This document shows, one piece after another, positions 35,791 to 48,260 of a stretch of DNA of 64,000 nucleotides. The translations under genes were made by a program, and so were the position numbers. Within the stretch, counting starts at the first letter, position 1; each line of letters begins with the position of its first letter. The notes under the pieces are model-generated. The model saw nothing but the letters and a program-made list of their open reading frames with translations, was not told the DNA's origin and did not search any database. Origin of the DNA: Oceanibaculum nanhaiense (GTDB lineage Bacteria; Pseudomonadota; Alphaproteobacteria; Oceanibaculales; Oceanibaculaceae); assembly GCF_002148795.1 (NCBI RefSeq), contig NZ_MPOB01000006.1, forward strand, positions 1 through 64,000, written 5' to 3'.

Positions 35791-35892
35791 AAAAAGCCGG
35801 CCCGGCATGGCCATTTCCGGCCAAAACCGTTAGGCTTGGCCTCAGCACGCTGCGTCATGCGCAGATCGACAGACGATACCAGGAGTGAATAG

Positions 35893-36321
35893 ATGAGTGC
35901 AGCGAAATCCGGCGACACGGTTCGCGTCCACTATACCGGGACGATTGCCGACGGATCGACCTTCGACAGTTCGGTCGGTAACGACCCGATCCAGTTCATC
36001 ATCGGCGAGGGCCGGGTAATCCCCGGTTTCGAGCAGGCCGCCGTCGGCCTGGCGCCGGGCGAAAGCCGGACCGTCACCATTCCGGCGGGCGAAGCCTATG
36101 GCGATCACCGCCCCGATCTGGTGCAGGAGATCGAACGCGCGTCCCTGCCGACGGAAATCGAATATGCCGAGGGGCTGCAGCTTCAGGCCCGCGGGCCGGA
36201 CCAGCAGCCGCTGATGCTCACCGTGACCTCCGTCACCGAAGATACCATCACGCTGGACGCCAACCATCCGCTGGCCGGCAAGGATCTGACCTTCGACATC
36301 GAGCTGGTCGAGATCGTCTGA
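35893..36321 (+). CDS. FKBP-type peptidyl-prolyl cis-trans isomerase (SlyD-like)
   Basis: A 142-residue SlyD-type isomerase and chaperone. The FKBP part opens with VRVHYTGTIADGSTFDSS and carries IGEGRVIPGFEQA, and the inserted flap domain follows (about residues 70-120). LDANHPLAGKDLTFDIELVEI closes it. There is no His-rich tail, so no nickel role is implied. An AGGAG ribosome site precedes the ATG and a strong terminator follows the stop. Confidence 0.95.
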   Translation: MSAAKSGDTVRVHYTGTIADGSTFDSSVGNDPIQFIIGEGRVIPGFEQAAVGLAPGESRTVTIPAGEAYGDHRPDLVQEIERASLPTEIEYAEGLQLQARGPDQQPLMLTVTSVTEDTITLDANHPLAGKDLTFDIELVEIV

Positions 36322-36345
36322 TCCCGTCTTCCAGCGACGACCCCG

Positions 36346-36373
36346 AAGCCCCGGCCCCGCGCCGGGGCTTTTT
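36346..36373 (+). terminator. Rho-independent terminator after the FKBP gene
   Basis: A ten-pair stem AAGCCCCGGC/GCCGGGGCTT with loop CCCGC is followed by TTTG. It may act in both directions for the convergent xerC gene. Confidence 0.88.
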
Positions 36374-36389
36374 GTATCTGCCGGTCCCC

Positions 36390-37379
36390 CTACCGCCCTG
36401 CCCGGGGATGGGCCATACGGTGCACCGATTGCAGCCGCGCGGCATCGACCTCGGTATAGCGCTGGGTGGTGGAGAGCGAGGCATGCCCCAGCAATTCCTG
36501 GATCGCCCGCAAATCGCCGCCGCCGGCCAGCAGATGCGTCGCGAAGCTGTGGCGCAGCGCATGCGGCGTGGCCGTTTCCGGCAGCCCAAGCGCCAGCCGC
36601 AGCTTCTGCATCAGCCCCTGCGCGATGCGGGGGTTCAGCGGCCCGCCGCGCGTGCCCAGGAACAGCGGTGTCGTCGCGTCGCCGGCATGCGGGCAAAGCG
36701 CGAGATAGGCCGATATCGCCTCCGTCACCGCCGGCAGCACCGGCACGATGCGCTGCTTGTTGCCCTTGCCGGTCACCCGCATGATGCCGTCCTTCGGCAC
36801 CGAGCCACGGGTCAGCGACAGCGCCTCGCCGAGGCGTAGCCCGCAGCCATAGAGCAGCGTCACCAGCGCCGCGTCGCGCGCCAGCACCCAGGCCTCCGCA
36901 TCGGCCAGGGCCACGATGTCCGTCGAGTCGATCAGTAAGGCGGCCTCCGCCTCACTCAGCGCCTTGGGCACCGCATGCGGCAGTTTCGGCGTGCGGACAT
37001 TATGGATGGCGGCACTGGCCAGCCTGCCGTGGCGTTCCATGAACCGGAAGAAGCCGCGCACCACGGAAAATGCCCGCGCCGTCGAGGTGCGGGCATAATT
37101 GTCGTTGCTGCGGGTGGCCAGATAGGCACGGAAATCGGCGGCACGCAGCGCCGCCAGGTCGCTCAGGCCAACGGCGCCGCCCAGATGCCCCGACAGAAAG
37201 CCGATGAAGACCGCGAGATCGCGGCCATAGGCCTCAACCGTATGCGGCGAGGCGCGCTTTTCCTCACACAGCCATTGTTGCCAGTCGGCGATGGTGGCGG
37301 CGAGGTCCGGTGCCGCGCTGAACCCGGTTCCAGCGGCCGCAGGGGGCGCCGGGGCTATTCGGCCGGCAGGTCGAGCCAT
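36390..37379 (-). CDS. xerC: Tyrosine recombinase XerC
   Basis: A 329-residue site-specific recombinase. An N-terminal SAM-like DNA-binding domain (LCEEKRASPHTVEAYGRDL) is followed by a catalytic domain with all active residues: Arg in YGCGLRLGEAL, Lys in TGKGNKQR, HxxR in HALRHSFATH, His in LGHASLST and Tyr in TTQRYTEV. It resolves chromosome dimers at dif with XerD. The start at 37379 overlaps the DUF484 gene by 25 nt; the long upstream frame is antisense noise. DUF484-xerC order is the usual chromosomal one, so this is not a phage integrase. Confidence 0.94.
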   Translation of the reverse strand: MARPAGRIAPAPPAAAGTGFSAAPDLAATIADWQQWLCEEKRASPHTVEAYGRDLAVFIGFLSGHLGGAVGLSDLAALRAADFRAYLATRSNDNYARTSTARAFSVVRGFFRFMERHGRLASAAIHNVRTPKLPHAVPKALSEAEAALLIDSTDIVALADAEAWVLARDAALVTLLYGCGLRLGEALSLTRGSVPKDGIMRVTGKGNKQRIVPVLPAVTEAISAYLALCPHAGDATTPLFLGTRGGPLNPRIAQGLMQKLRLALGLPETATPHALRHSFATHLLAGGGDLRAIQELLGHASLSTTQRYTEVDAARLQSVHRMAHPRAGR

Positions 37380-38107
37380 AGCCGCACACACCCTGCCAGC
37401 GCCCGCGACAGGAACAGCAGCAGCTCCGTCCCCAACCCCGGATAAAACGCGTCCGGATCGCGCGCGCCCAGCACCAGCAGGCCGTTCGGCGCCTTGCTGG
37501 AGAAATGCAGCCGCACCATCGCGTCGGACCGGATCAGACTGGCCAGCCCGCCAAACACTTCGGGATCGCCCTCGATATCGTTGCGCAGCCGCACCGGCTG
37601 GCCGCTGCCCATCAGTTCGTCGATCGAGCCCTCGGCGAGGATGCGCACGCCGGCCATGCGGTCGCCCGCGAGCAGGAAGCCGTTGGTCTCCACGCAAAGC
37701 GCCACCGCATCGACATTCAGCATGATGGCGAGGTCGCTGGTGACGATCTCGATCAGATGCTCGAAGCTGTTGGCGCTCATCATCGCCAGCACCGCCTCAT
37801 GCGCGCGGGCCTGATTGGCGGCATTGGCGCGCACTGTCGTGATCAGCTGGCGGTGCTGCTCGGCCAGCCTGGCGATGTCACCGCGCTGGCGCTGAACCAG
37901 GAAATATTGCAGGTCCACCACCCCGTCCCCATTATCCCGCGTCGGCGGCGTCAGCACGTTCGCCAGATGCGGATGCTGGGCAAGGAAATCGGGATGAGCC
38001 TTCAGATAGCCATCGACCTCGGCGGCCGATAGCGGGCGCGGCCCGACCGGCACCGCTTCGGGCGAAGCGGTACTGGTGCTGCGGGCGGTACGACTATCCT
38101 CGGTCAT
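37355..38107 (-). CDS. DUF484 family protein
   Basis: A 250-residue protein. An N-terminal VDGYLKAHPDFLAQHP motif is followed by a coiled segment (FLVQRQRGDIARLAEQHRQL) and a GAF-like domain, as in DUF484 proteins always found next to xerC. I chose the ATG at 38107, with CGGAGG four bases upstream, over one at 38143. Function is unknown. Confidence 0.92.
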   Translation of the reverse strand: MTEDSRTARSTSTASPEAVPVGPRPLSAAEVDGYLKAHPDFLAQHPHLANVLTPPTRDNGDGVVDLQYFLVQRQRGDIARLAEQHRQLITTVRANAANQARAHEAVLAMMSANSFEHLIEIVTSDLAIMLNVDAVALCVETNGFLLAGDRMAGVRILAEGSIDELMGSGQPVRLRNDIEGDPEVFGGLASLIRSDAMVRLHFSSKAPNGLLVLGARDPDAFYPGLGTELLLFLSRALAGCVRLWLDLPAE

Positions 38108-38160
38108 CGGGCCTCCGTCATCGGGGCTGGTGTTCCCTGGCAATGGATCAGAGCAACGGA

Positions 38161-38817
38161 TCAGAGGATCGACTGGCCGGTCTTCTTCCAGTCGGCAAGA
38201 AAGGCCGCGAGGCCCTTGTCGGTCAGCGGATGGTTAAACAGTTGGCGCAGCGTCGAAGGCGGCACGGTGCAGACATCCGCCCCCATCTTGGCCGCATCCA
38301 CCACATGCACCGGATTGCGGATCGAGGCAACCAGCACTTCGGTGGTGAAGGACGGGTAGTTGGCATAGATCTGAACGATGTCGGCGATCAGCTCCATGCC
38401 GTCCTGGCCGATATCGTCGAGCCGGCCGACGAAAGGCGAGACGAAGGTGGCCCCCGCCTTGGCGGCGAGGATCGCCTGCGCCGCCGAGAAGCACAGCGTG
38501 ACGTTGGTCCTGATGCCTTCGTCGCTGAAAGTCTTGCAGGCCTTCAGGCCGGCCGGGGTCAGCGGCACCTTCACCACCACATTGTCGGCGATGCCGGCAA
38601 GATAGCGGCCCTCGGCGATCATGCCGTCAGCCTCGGTGGCGGTGACTTCGGCGCTGACCGGGCCGGGCACGATGGCGCAGATCTCGGCGATCACATCGGC
38701 CATCTTCCGGCCGCTCTTGGCGATCAGCGAGGGATTGGTGGTGACGCCGTCCAGCAGGCCGCTGGCGGCCAGCTCGCCAATCTCGGCGGTATCGGCGGTA
38801 TCGACGAAGAATTTCAT
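38161..38817 (-). CDS. Transaldolase / fructose-6-phosphate aldolase family protein
   Basis: A 218-residue small transaldolase (TalC/FSA type). MKFFVDTAD and [12 protein letters not shown] open the barrel, and the Schiff-base Lys is in NVVVKVPLT near residue 86. Typical family length is 214-220. It works in the non-oxidative pentose phosphate pathway or cleaves fructose 6-phosphate; the two activities cannot be told apart here. It precedes the DUF484-xerC pair and diverges from priA. Confidence 0.93.
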   Translation of the reverse strand: MKFFVDTADTAEIGELAASGLLDGVTTNPSLIAKSGRKMADVIAEICAIVPGPVSAEVTATEADGMIAEGRYLAGIADNVVVKVPLTPAGLKACKTFSDEGIRTNVTLCFSAAQAILAAKAGATFVSPFVGRLDDIGQDGMELIADIVQIYANYPSFTTEVLVASIRNPVHVVDAAKMGADVCTVPPSTLRQLFNHPLTDKGLAAFLADWKKTGQSIL

Positions 38818-38903
38818 CGAGTAAGACTATCCTCAACATCGGAAATGACTTTATGGGACGGGCAATGCTCGCGTCCGGCCCTGCTCAACGCTAAACCTAC
38901 CTC

Positions 38904-41165
38904 ATGACGAACAAAACGGCTAGGCCCGCCGCCGCACCGCAGCACGACCTTTTACCGCTCCCCGACCGGCGAGCGGATCGCGTAACCGTGCTGCTGCCGC
39001 TGCCTGTGCCCTTGCCCGTGGGCGAGGGCTATGACTATCGCGTGCCGGCCGGCATGGATCTCCGCGAGGGCGACATCGTCGAGGTGCCGCTGGGCAAGCG
39101 CCATATGGTCGGCGTGGTCTGGCGGCTGGGCGGCAGCGGCGAAGTGCCGGAGGCCAGGCTGAAGGATGTGGTCGCGAAGCTGGACGCCCCGCCCCTGCCG
39201 GAGGGGCTGCGCCGCTTCGTCTCCTGGGTCGCCTCCTATACCCTGGCACCGCCGGGCGCCGTGCTGCGCATGGCGATGAGCGTGCCGGCAGCGCTGGAGC
39301 CGCCCAAACCTGTCGTCGCCTATGAATGCGCCCCGGATTTCGATGTGGAGGCCCTGCGCCCGACGCCGGCGCGCCGGCGCGTGCTCTCCTTTCTGGCCAA
39401 TACGCCGCCGCTGCCCGCCGCCGAGATCGCGCGGCAGGCCGGTGTCTCGGCGGGCGTGGTGAAGGGACTGGCCGAGGCCGGGGCGCTGCGCCCCGTGCTG
39501 CTGCCCCCGGCACCGCCGCCGCCGCTGCCCGATCCCGACCTGAAACGCGCCGACCTCGCCCCCGATCAGGCGGCCGCCGCCGCCGCCCTGGCCGAAGCCG
39601 TCGGTCAGGGCTACCGCGCGACGCTGCTGGACGGGGTCACCGGCTCCGGCAAGACCGAGGTTTATTTCGAGGCTATCGCCGCCGCGCTGAAGGCCGGCGA
39701 ACAGGTGCTGGTGCTGTTGCCGGAGATCGCGCTGACACCGCATTGGCTGGAACGCTTCGAGGCCCGCTTCGGCTGCCGCCCGACCGAATGGCATTCGGAG
39801 CTGACGCAGGCCCAGCGCCGCGACAACTGGCGCGCCGTGGCCGAAGGCAAGGCCGGCATCGTGGTCGGGGCACGCTCCGCCCTGTTCCTGTCCTTCCCCA
39901 ATCTCGGGCTGATCGTGGTGGATGAGGAGCATGAGAGTGCCTTCAAGCAGGAGGAAGGCGTTACCTACCATGCCCGCGACATGGCGGTGGTGCGCGCCTA
40001 TCTGGCGAAAATCCCCATCGTGCTGGTCTCCGCCACGCCCTCGCTGGAAACCATGGCGAATGTGGAGAATGGGCGCTATCAGCGGGTCAGCCTGCCCGAC
40101 CGTTTCGCCGGCGCCGCCCTGCCGATGATCCAGGCCATCGACATGCGCGCCCACCGCCCGCCGCAGGGCCGCTGGCTGTCGCCGCCGCTGGTCGAGGCGG
40201 TGCGCGGCACCCTGGCCGCCGGCGAGCAGGCGCTGTTGTTCCTGAACCGGCGCGGCTATGCCCCGCTGACGCTGTGCGGTGCCTGCGGCCATCGCCTGGC
40301 CTGCCCGAACTGCACCGCCTGGCTGGTCGAGCACCGGCTTGCCGGACGGCTGCAATGCCACCAGTGCGGCCATACCGAAAAGCTGCCGGACCATTGCCCG
40401 GCCTGCGACAGCGACGAGGGCTTCAAGGCGGTCGGCCCCGGCGTGGAACGCATCGCCGAGGAGGTGATGCAGCTGTTCCCCGACGCGCGCTTTGCGCTGA
40501 TCGCCAGCGATACGCTGGGCGGGCCGGCGGCGGTCGCCGAGATGCTGCGCAGTGTCCGCGACCGCGAGGTCGATATCCTGATCGGCACCCAGATGGTCGC
40601 CAAGGGCCATCATTTCCCGATGCTGACGCTGGTCGGCGTTGTCGATGCCGATCTCGGTCTCGTCGGCGGCGATCTGCGCGCGGCCGAGCGTACCTACCAG
40701 CTGCTGCATCAGGTCGCCGGGCGCGCCGGCCGCGCCGAACATCCGGGACGCGTGCTGCTGCAAACCTACGATCCCGGCCATAAAGTCATCCAGGCGCTGG
40801 TCGAGGGCGACCGCGACCGTTTCCTGGAAGCCGAGGCGGACGACCGCCGCCGCGCCGGCATGCCGCCCTTTGGCCGGCTGGCGGCGCTCATCATTTCCGG
40901 GGCGGATAAAAATCTGGTGGAGGCGGTGGCGCTGCGGCTTGGCCGAAGCGCGCCGCGCAACCTTCCCGGTCAAACCGAGGTGCGCGTCCTCGGCCCGGCC
41001 CCCGCCCCGTTCGCCGTGCTGCGCGGGCGGCACCGCTTCCGGCTGCTGCTGCAGGCACCGCGCGGGGTGAACGTCCAGGCGCTGCTGCGGCACTGGCTGG
41101 CGCAGGCGCAGATACCGCACGCCGTGCGCGTCACGGTCGATATCGACCCTTACAGTTTTCTCTGA
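38904..41165 (+). CDS. priA: Primosomal protein N' (PriA helicase)
   Basis: A 753-residue replication-restart helicase. An N-terminal DNA 3'-end-binding domain is followed by Walker A GVTGSGKTEV, the box VVDEEHESAF, and the zinc module with paired cysteines (CGACGHRLACPNC, CHQCGH, CPAC) near residues 450-510. The C-terminal helicase domain has GTQMVAKGHHFP. It reloads the replisome at repaired forks. The ATG lacks a strong ribosome site. It lies just upstream of the atp operon, as in many alphaproteobacteria. Confidence 0.96.
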   Translation: MTNKTARPAAAPQHDLLPLPDRRADRVTVLLPLPVPLPVGEGYDYRVPAGMDLREGDIVEVPLGKRHMVGVVWRLGGSGEVPEARLKDVVAKLDAPPLPEGLRRFVSWVASYTLAPPGAVLRMAMSVPAALEPPKPVVAYECAPDFDVEALRPTPARRRVLSFLANTPPLPAAEIARQAGVSAGVVKGLAEAGALRPVLLPPAPPPPLPDPDLKRADLAPDQAAAAAALAEAVGQGYRATLLDGVTGSGKTEVYFEAIAAALKAGEQVLVLLPEIALTPHWLERFEARFGCRPTEWHSELTQAQRRDNWRAVAEGKAGIVVGARSALFLSFPNLGLIVVDEEHESAFKQEEGVTYHARDMAVVRAYLAKIPIVLVSATPSLETMANVENGRYQRVSLPDRFAGAALPMIQAIDMRAHRPPQGRWLSPPLVEAVRGTLAAGEQALLFLNRRGYAPLTLCGACGHRLACPNCTAWLVEHRLAGRLQCHQCGHTEKLPDHCPACDSDEGFKAVGPGVERIAEEVMQLFPDARFALIASDTLGGPAAVAEMLRSVRDREVDILIGTQMVAKGHHFPMLTLVGVVDADLGLVGGDLRAAERTYQLLHQVAGRAGRAEHPGRVLLQTYDPGHKVIQALVEGDRDRFLEAEADDRRRAGMPPFGRLAALIISGADKNLVEAVALRLGRSAPRNLPGQTEVRVLGPAPAPFAVLRGRHRFRLLLQAPRGVNVQALLRHWLAQAQIPHAVRVTVDIDPYSFL

Positions 41166-41414
41166 TTTACGCGCATTCAAACTGATCGCGCGCCAGGCTT
41201 TCCGGCGGTCCGAAAATGATTGTCGAAATGCGCATCATTAGTGCCGCGCTACGGCTTGCACACCCCATACGACTATGTTAGACAACGCCCGGCCTTGGGG
41301 GGAGGGTTGCCTTCCAACGAGGTTCGGTATTGCTTCCGCTCCGTGGCTTTCTTTGCCATTGGGCGTGCGACACTCACACTTAGGTCATCCTCATCAGAAG
41401 TGGGAGCTTCCCAG

Positions 41415-41974
41415 TTGGCGAAAGGGATGCAAGGCCTGTCAGCGATCGCCCAGCGTTATGCAACGGCACTCTACGAGCTGGCGGACACCGAAAAGACACT
41501 CGACGACGTTGCCGCCGATCTGCGCGATCTGCGACAGATGCTGGTCGACTCGGAGGATCTGGCGCGGCTTACCCGCTCGCCTGTCCTGTCGCGTGACGAG
41601 CAGTCGAAGGCCATCGCGGCCGTCCTCGACAAGGCCGGCGCGAAGCCGCTGACCAAGAAATTCGTGGGCACGCTGGCGGTAAACCGCCGGTTGTTCGCCC
41701 TGCCCGGTATCATCAATGCCTTCCTGAACGAGCTTGCCCGGCGGCGTGGCGAGGTCACGGCGGAAGTTTCTTCCGCCAAAGCCCTGACCAAGACCCAGGA
41801 AAAAGCGCTTACGGACGCATTGAAAAAGGCGATCGGTTCCACCGTCGCCGTTGAAACGAAGGTCGACCCTGCCTTGATCGGCGGGCTGATCGTCAAGGTT
41901 GGATCACGCATGATCGATAGTTCGCTGCGCACTAAGCTGCAGCGGCTGCAGCTCGCGATGAAAGGGACTGCTTG

Positions 41975-41975
<1 letters not shown>
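41415..41975 (+). CDS. atpH: F1 ATP synthase subunit delta
   Basis: A 186-residue OSCP/delta subunit connecting F1 to the peripheral stalk. Family sequence runs from [15 protein letters not shown] to the [19 protein letters not shown] end. The start is uncertain. TTG at 41415 has GGGAG eight bases upstream and gives a normal N-terminus; GTG at 41400 and ATG at 41427 are alternatives. It is the first gene of atpHAGDC. The 235-bp gap before it likely holds the operon promoter; TTGCAC (41256) with TAGACA 17 bp later is a weak candidate. Confidence 0.9.
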
Positions 41976-43504
<1,529 letters not shown>

Positions 43505-43542
43505 TCGCCTAGCGGACCCGGCAGCAACCAAGGCGAAAGCGG

Positions 43543-44430
43543 ATGCCCAGCCTCAAAGACCTAAGAAATCGGATCAAGAGCGTCCAGTCGACGCGCAAGA
43601 TCACCTCGGCGATGAAGATGGTCGCCGCCGCGAAACTGCGCCGCGCGCAGGAGCAGGCCGAAGCCGCCCGCCCCTACGCCGAGCGCATGGAGCGGATGCT
43701 GGCCTCGGTCGCCGGCCGGCTGCAGGGCGCCACCGGCGCCCCGAAGCTGGTTGCCGGCACCGGCAAGGATGATGTGCAGCTGGTGGTTGTCGCAACCGCG
43801 GACCGCGGTCTTTGCGGCGGCTTCAACACCAACATCGTGCGCGCCGCGCGGATCCACATCCGCAAGCTTCTCGCCGACGGCAAGACGGTGAAGATCCTGT
43901 GCGTCGGCCGCAAGGGGCGTGACGTGCTGCGCCGCGAGTTCCGCGACAAGATCGTCGATCTGATCAGCTTTGCGGGCCAGAAGCGCCTCGCCTTCTCCGA
44001 TGCCGACGGCATTGCCGTTCGCCTGCTGGAGATGTACGAGGCCGGCGAGTTTGACGTGGCGACGATCTTCTATGCGCGCTTCAAGTCGGCGATCTCGCAG
44101 ATTCCGACGGGACAGCAGCTGATCCCGGTCGCCTTGCCGGAAGCCGGCGAGGAGAAGACGGAAAATGCCTCCCAGGCGCTCTATGAATATGAGCCTGACG
44201 AGGAGCAGATCCTGGCGGCGCTGCTGCCGCGCAACCTTGCGGTGCAGATCTACAAGACGCTGCTTGAGAACGCCGCCGGCGAACAGGGTGCCCGCATGTC
44301 CGCGATGGACAGCGCCACCCGCAATGCCGGCGAGATGATCGACAAGCTGTCCCTGACGTACAACCGCCAGCGCCAGGCGAACATTACCAAGGAGCTGATC
44401 GAGATCATCTCCGGCGCGGAAGCGCTGTAA
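43543..44430 (+). CDS. atpG: F1 ATP synthase subunit gamma
   Basis: A 295-residue central-shaft subunit. The N-terminal coiled coil [20 protein letters not shown], the [10 protein letters not shown] loop and the C-terminal helix [20 protein letters not shown] are all standard. It transmits rotation between c-ring and the alpha/beta hexamer. Confidence 0.98.
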   Translation: MPSLKDLRNRIKSVQSTRKITSAMKMVAAAKLRRAQEQAEAARPYAERMERMLASVAGRLQGATGAPKLVAGTGKDDVQLVVVATADRGLCGGFNTNIVRAARIHIRKLLADGKTVKILCVGRKGRDVLRREFRDKIVDLISFAGQKRLAFSDADGIAVRLLEMYEAGEFDVATIFYARFKSAISQIPTGQQLIPVALPEAGEEKTENASQALYEYEPDEEQILAALLPRNLAVQIYKTLLENAAGEQGARMSAMDSATRNAGEMIDKLSLTYNRQRQANITKELIEIISGAEAL

Positions 44431-44469
44431 CGGACCGGCGCGGCAATACGGATTGAAAGAGTGGAGTAG

Positions 44470-45900
<1,431 letters not shown>

Positions 45901-45952
45901 GGCCACCCCCCGCTTTCCTGAATCGCACCCGCTGACGGGAGAAGGCTGACAA

Positions 45953-46363
45953 ATGGCCGAAACCACGAACTTCGAGCTGGTCTCGCCGGAAAAGCTGCTG
46001 GTTTCGCAGCCGGTTGAGATGGTTGTGGTGCCGGGCGCCGAAGGGTATTTCGGTGTCCTGCCGCGCCATGCGCCCTTCATCTCGACCCTCATTCCCGGCG
46101 TCATCCAGATCTATGAGGGTGGCCAGGTGAAGGAACGCATCTTCGTCGCTGGCGGCTTCGCCGAGGTGACCGAGGATCGCTGCACGGTGCTGGCCGAAAC
46201 GGCGATTGCGCTGGGCGAGATCGACCGCGCCGCGGTGGAACAGACCCTGAAGAATCTGGCCGAAGACCTTCAGGCGGCCAAGGACGACAGCGAAAAGGCC
46301 GCCGTCCAGAACAAGATCGACGTGGAACAGGCCAAGATCAGAGCCCTCGATACCGGGCATTGA
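45953..46363 (+). CDS. atpC: F1 ATP synthase subunit epsilon
   Basis: A 136-residue epsilon subunit: the N-terminal beta sandwich (FELVSPEKLLVSQPVEMVVV, GYFGVLPRHAPFIS) and a C-terminal helical hairpin (RAAVEQTLKNLAEDLQ), which in bacteria can inhibit ATP hydrolysis. It is the last gene of the F1 operon; Fo genes are elsewhere, as usual in alphaproteobacteria. Confidence 0.96.
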   Translation: MAETTNFELVSPEKLLVSQPVEMVVVPGAEGYFGVLPRHAPFISTLIPGVIQIYEGGQVKERIFVAGGFAEVTEDRCTVLAETAIALGEIDRAAVEQTLKNLAEDLQAAKDDSEKAAVQNKIDVEQAKIRALDTGH

Positions 46364-46395
46364 TTGCCGCTTTCCCCACGCCGCAGGACAATGAG

Positions 46396-46427
46396 ACGGG
46401 ACCCCAATGGGTCCCGTTTCTTTTTTG
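46396..46427 (+). terminator. Rho-independent terminator of the atp operon
   Basis: A nine-pair stem ACGGGACCC/GGGTCCCGT with loop CAAT is followed by TTCTTTTTT, about 30 bp after atpC. Confidence 0.92.
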
Positions 46428-46482
46428 CCGGCCGGCCGATTTTCCCGGAACATTGCCAGCCCCCGCAACATTTACGTAATAT

Positions 46483-46533
46483 AGGGGTAATTTCGCGCTA
46501 CCCCTTTGATCTTGTTCCCAGCTTCCTTAAATA
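46483..46533 (+). promoter_or_regulatory. Promoter with adjacent inverted repeat before the ferritin-like gene
   Basis: The inverted repeat AGGGGTA-N9-TACCCCT (46483-46505) abuts TTGATC (46506-46511), followed by a 16-bp spacer and TAAATA (46528-46533). The repeat is placed like an activator or repressor site directly upstream of the -35. The regulator is unknown. Confidence 0.5.
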
Positions 46534-46618
46534 GGATGCTGCGATCCGGTGGAGATACACGCCACAAAGAAGGGGAGCGTCTGATTTCGTACCGAACGGG
46601 AAAGGACGCCACAAGCCG

Positions 46619-47455
46619 ATGAAACATTGGAACCTGGACGATATCGACTGGAGCCTTTTCGATCGAACCAGGATCGACGATGAAATCGTGCCGATCGTGA
46701 AGGCGGCCAGCATGGTCGAGTTCAATGGCGGGGTTTACGCCGACTATCTGTGCAACATCTTCCACGATGACGAGGCCTTCAAGGAAGCCGCGCGCAACTG
46801 GGCGCAGGAGGAGGTCCAGCATGGCGAAGCCCTGCGCCGCTGGGCGGAATTGGCCGATCCCTCCTTCGATTTCGACGCCAGCTTCAAGCGTTTCGCCGAC
46901 ACCATCACCCTGCCGATGGATATTGACCGGTCGGTGCGCGGCTCGCTGTCGGGCGAGCTGGTGGCCCGCTGCGTGGTGGAGATCGGCACCAGCTCCTATT
47001 ACAGTGCACTCGCCGATTCGACCGACGAGCCGGTGCTGAAGGAAATCTGCCAGCGCATCGCCGCCGACGAGCTGCGCCATTACCGGCTGTTCTACCAGCA
47101 TCTGAAACGCTATCAGGACATCGAGCAGCTGGGCGTGCTGAAGCGGCTGCGCGTGGCGCTGGGCCGTATCGCCGAGAGCGAGGATGACGAGCTGGCCTTC
47201 GCCTATTACGCGGCGAACGACAATGGCCAGGGCTCGCACTACGATCGGGATTTCTGCTGCCAGGCCTATCAGCGGCGGGCCTTACGCTTCTACCGACCGC
47301 ACCATGTCGAGCGCGGCATGGCGATGATGTTCAAGGCCATCGGGCTGAAGCCGCACAGCCTGCTGAACCGCGTGGTGAACCGTATCGCCTGGTGGATGCT
47401 GACCCGCAAGGCCAGCCGCATCAAAGCGGAACCCGAGGCCACGCAGGCCGCCTGA
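46619..47455 (+). CDS. Ferritin-like diiron protein
   Basis: A 278-residue, mostly helical protein with two metal-binding helix motifs, EEVQHGEALRRW (about residues 63-74) and ADELRHYRLFYQ (about 144-155). Extra glutamates come from MVEFNGG and VVEIGTS, giving the four-helix diiron pattern of the ferritin/desaturase-2-like superfamily. A C-terminal amphipathic RIAWWMLTRK segment may touch the membrane. It probably binds iron and could act as an oxidase or desaturase; the substrate is unknown. It has its own promoter after the atp terminator. Confidence 0.8.
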   Translation: MKHWNLDDIDWSLFDRTRIDDEIVPIVKAASMVEFNGGVYADYLCNIFHDDEAFKEAARNWAQEEVQHGEALRRWAELADPSFDFDASFKRFADTITLPMDIDRSVRGSLSGELVARCVVEIGTSSYYSALADSTDEPVLKEICQRIAADELRHYRLFYQHLKRYQDIEQLGVLKRLRVALGRIAESEDDELAFAYYAANDNGQGSHYDRDFCCQAYQRRALRFYRPHHVERGMAMMFKAIGLKPHSLLNRVVNRIAWWMLTRKASRIKAEPEATQAA

Positions 47456-47579
47456 CGCTGCCCCTCCCCCTCCGGCATATCAGCCCCGGCGCATACGGCA
47501 CTGGAGCATTGATGATCCAGACGGCATGCTGTTCCGGACAGGCGTAAAGCCTTCGGAAAACAATGGAACGGGGATAGCA

Positions 47580-48044
47580 ATGGCCGAGATCAAGACGCAG
47601 TTCGTCATGGACATGCACCTGCAGGTCGAAATGCCGATGACCCTGCTGGGCGACACGCAATATGGCGAACGCCGCATCGCCAAGGTGCTGGGTGGCAGTT
47701 TCGAGGGACCGCGCCTGAAGGGCAAAGTGCATCCGGGCGGCGGCGACTGGATCCTGAACCGCATCGATGGCGTCACCCAGCTCGATGTACGCCTCACCAT
47801 GGAAACCCATGACGGCGCGCTGATCTACATGATCTATCGCGGCCTGCGGCACGGTCCGGCGGACGTCATGGCAAAGCTGAATGCCGGCCAGCCGGTCGAT
47901 CCCAGCCTGATCTATTTCCGCACCACGCCCTATTTCGAGACCGCCAAGGACGGCCCTTACGCCTGGCTGAACCGGTCCTGCTTCGTCTCGCTCGGCCGCC
48001 GCGAGCCGACCGGGCCGATCTATCAGGTCTTCGAGGTGCTGTAG
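47580..48044 (+). CDS. DUF3237 family protein
   Basis: A 154-residue protein of the DUF3237 family, a small beta-barrel fold. Family sequences include GKVHPGGGDWILNRIDGVTQLD and the YFRTTPYFET segment (parts shown). I chose the ATG at 47580, which starts MAEIKTQFVMDM, over a frame beginning at 47526. The family is uncharacterised, though often near catabolic genes; here it stands at the edge of the acyl-CoA cluster. Confidence 0.85.
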   Translation: MAEIKTQFVMDMHLQVEMPMTLLGDTQYGERRIAKVLGGSFEGPRLKGKVHPGGGDWILNRIDGVTQLDVRLTMETHDGALIYMIYRGLRHGPADVMAKLNAGQPVDPSLIYFRTTPYFETAKDGPYAWLNRSCFVSLGRREPTGPIYQVFEVL

Positions 48045-48101
48045 GTCTGTTTTTTGGATCACTCTCAAGCTTGATCTGGCGCCGTTAATTCCAAGACTTT
48101 C

Positions 48102-48237
48102 ACCCCCGGGCTTGACCCGGGGGTCCAGGAGCCACGGCCTGAGACGATGCCGGCAGGGCACCGCCCCTGGATGCCCGGATCAAGTCCGGGCATGACAAAC
48201 TGAAAATTGCCAAAGTCGGGTCAAGCCCGGCAATGAC
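48102..48237. repeat. Cluster of three related palindromes (intergenic repeat element)
   Basis: Three hairpins with CGGGCTTGACCCG-like cores lie in the 216-bp convergent gap: 48102-48125, 48167-48196 and 48215-48237. The sequences around them (CCTGGATGCCCGG, CAAGTCCGGGCATGAC, GGTCAAGCCCGGCAATGAC) match a dispersed REP-like palindrome I know as widespread in alphaproteobacterial intergenic DNA. They may end both convergent transcripts. Confidence 0.7.
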
Positions 48238-48260
48238 AGGCGAGAGATAGATCCAGCCCC

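Noticed and set aside
35788-35823. A7 tract beside a GC-rich inverted repeat after the FkbM gene
   Set aside because: It would be a terminator only for minus-strand transcription, and no minus-strand gene leads into it directly. The stem is also imperfect.
36390-37379. XerC considered as a phage or island integrase
   Set aside because: It lies in the conserved DUF484-xerC context with typical length and no att site or phage genes nearby.
38952-41180. 742-codon open frame on the minus strand
   Set aside because: It is antisense to priA, whose helicase and zinc motifs are unambiguous.
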